A DNA stretch of 62,301 nucleotides from JAAZMA01 sp964564325 (GTDB lineage: Bacteria; Bacillota; Clostridia; Tissierellales; Tepidimicrobiaceae), in the NCBI GenBank assembly GCA_964564325.1, contig CAZMBD010000002.1, positions 1 to 62,301 of the forward strand. The letters are read 5' to 3'. Under the pieces are notes generated by a model. That model saw nothing but the letters and a program-made list of their open reading frames with translations, did not search any database and was not told the origin of the DNA. The first letter of the stretch is position 1. Every line of letters starts with the position of its first letter. Both the position numbers and the translations under genes were made by a program. Shown here one piece after another: positions 62,101 to 62,301 of this stretch.

Positions 62101-62301
62101 TATCATTGAATCTTCATAGATTATATTTCGGGCTTCGTTTACATAATATTCATTCTCATCTATAGGCTCTATAGTCCCTATGCTGGTATAGTAGCTGCCA
62201 ATCCTATTAATTTCTCTATTAACTATAAGAAACTGTGTTGCACTGGAAACAAAAGCACTGGAAACCATAGATAATAAAAATATAAACAATATGCCTTTTA
62301 A
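59122..62301 (-). CDS. FtsX-like ABC permease, N-terminally truncated by window edge
   Basis: At least 1059 codons, open through the right edge: codons before the TTG at 62289 read L-K-G-I, so that TTG is not a supported start. Visible parts: first helix (FIFLLSMVSSAFVSS), a large extracytoplasmic region (about 20-440), three helices (about 440-565), a second helix (SSILILILAGTFVFSLL), another extracytoplasmic region and a terminal helix cluster (ILYPITFVLSIIIAGILSF, LDVAILRVLGVKEKEVRKSL, GTIIGLILSIWKVTNKKPLEML). It pairs with the MacB-type ATPase. Substrate unknown; likely peptide or drug. Confidence 0.85.
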   Translation of the reverse strand, partial: LKGILFIFLLSMVSSAFVSSATQFLIVNREINRIGSYYTSIGTIEPIDENEYYVNEARNIIYEDSMIDYEDNRRFCQGIIEGLYNPDIRQYEDFADYGDYNVFVGDCIFTAEVSQVYKNLSAKTIYDGLGINFTTVKERLAGFPDYAREGFPFGLGATAVSLKTGEKIEYINNDVIDDLLTLEPGRTYLFRGYMDYSIAKNSAFIKPLYENGPLYEEVDENGSIDWDNPKWKKLKEDIDVLNENIQSYTICTTKDMMTMPITQNSMKNYYLKDGRWINKDDNIERNHVCVINEDLANLRNVNIGDKLEIQMRNTEKGYGYLATAKDIKEWKTYNTSQPVSYEVVGIFALHNAQRMDTRGREIFIPDSTLPEEFGYYYEQGMDEPDYNSYFYSFTLKSSEDEDAFIKKYEKELEELGYRLYFIENNSEGFWNSAKPIQRSVLISFVLFTIILLLVQVFVINFYVDGHKLNYAIERALGIPAKTSVSHLVLPIIIYGSIASIIGGFLGYKNALNKSGELLKDLAEISQTTISVSLDKSYFFLLVLGTIFSLLAIITIKVSQLKRLSIIELINSHSTRGKKRKEEENVKEDKKLDFESLTKADYSSENLLINGSRDTLIRYSVNNAFRSKVSSILILILAGTFVFSLLWMNYSILRNKDLIGHAYNEIIIRGNIITDKDRKATGTFKGDISGTHINNLLETGLVKDYTSLASMSYKDMYIDRGGIVEKYEREEKGIAYEKFLNKEPVFNIRASNKLYNRESGMNLTNLNFLDGYSLEDFYKNYKADYSDRTNPIVVDDKGNEEIPILASEKALEEYELSLGDKIILEEKDRENLKVYATIVGTFSSLDINEINEWLKQYATISAEEEALFIYPISALEAMERNKVYYDLLEFEFEPEKNRELLSRKEELKNMVANNIYDVNKNELKLWDEELTNAVEPLEKNLSLLEILYPITFVLSIIIAGILSFIMVLRRTLDVAILRVLGVKEKEVRKSLFMENIILTLIGITVSTIIMIIITPNSYSIPLIKYANIIGGYLLGTIIGLILSIWKVTNKKPLEMLQVKE

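Noticed and set aside
62287..62289. TTG as start of the large permease
   Set aside because: The frame stays open to the window edge (codons L-K-G-I upstream), no ribosome site is seen, and FtsX-like proteins usually have more residues before the first helix.
1..62301. CRISPR arrays, tRNA and rRNA genes, complete insertion sequences
   Set aside because: No regularly spaced repeats, cloverleaf-like segments, rRNA-like sequence or transposase frames were recognised by eye.

Overview
The window looks like a chromosomal segment of a low-GC (roughly 30% by eye), anaerobic, endospore-forming Clostridia-type Firmicute that ferments amino acids. A complete ornithine (Stickland-type) degradation operon, sporulation genes (spoIIGA, sigE, sigG, ymxH, a YhcN/YlaJ-type lipoprotein, spoVD-like PBP) and T-box controlled aminoacyl-tRNA synthetases point to the Tissierellales/Clostridium sticklandii-like neighbourhood; that placement is an inference. 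Almost every gene is on the minus strand, so operons read from high to low coordinates. Only the 14564-15802 gene and ychF are on the plus strand.

Layout, left to right. 1-11345: the 5' part of mltG (cut by the window edge), a YlbF/YmcA protein, RNase J, a Fur-family regulator, DUF1292, ruvX, a ferredoxin-tailed aldo/keto reductase, an alkaline-phosphatase-like membrane protein that seems to have lost metal ligands, ireB, alaS and an AI-2E-family permease. alaS has a consensus promoter followed by a terminator hairpin in its short leader but no T-box. 11361-13790: a 56-aa membrane-anchor-like protein, then the Fe-S operon iscR-iscS-iscU with a promoter and a palindromic operator. 13821-15894: a divergent pair of unassigned proteins, one Cys-rich and SPOCS/DUF3794-like, the other a beta-propeller-like repeat protein. 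15901-23705: L-threonine dehydrogenase (SDR type), DegV, leuS and asnS (each with its own T-box leader whose specifier codon matches, CTC and AAC), and rarA.

23803-33395: the ornithine pathway. Transcription runs ord, ortA, ortB, oraS, oraE, glmL-type reactivase/chaperone and orr, covering D-ornithine isomerisation by the B12/PLP mutase OraSE, oxidation by Ord and thiolysis by OrtAB. The operon starts at a textbook sigma-54 promoter. Upstream of it are two dyad sites and the gene for a PAS/AAA+/Fis-type enhancer-binding protein, so ornithine catabolism here is probably sigma-54 controlled.

33424-52550: nrdR, ymxH, sigG, sigE, spoIIGA and a division/cell-wall (dcw) cluster read as mraZ, rsmH, ftsL, spoVD/pbp2, murE, mraY, murD, ftsW/spoVE, murG, murA, ftsQ, two DUF881 paralogues, sbp, ftsZ. 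murF, murC, murB, ddl and ftsA are not in the cluster. MraZ boxes and a promoter precede mraZ. 52567-55107: lgt, a YhcN/YlaJ-type lipoprotein and ychF.

55182-62301: an operon encoding an FtsX/MacB-type permease (cut by the right edge), its ATPase, a full ABC exporter and a leaderless cytoplasmic subtilisin-like protease with a large C-terminal domain of unknown function. The layout suggests peptide maturation and export; it is the best candidate for an undescribed system, but any precursor or modifying enzyme would lie beyond the right edge.
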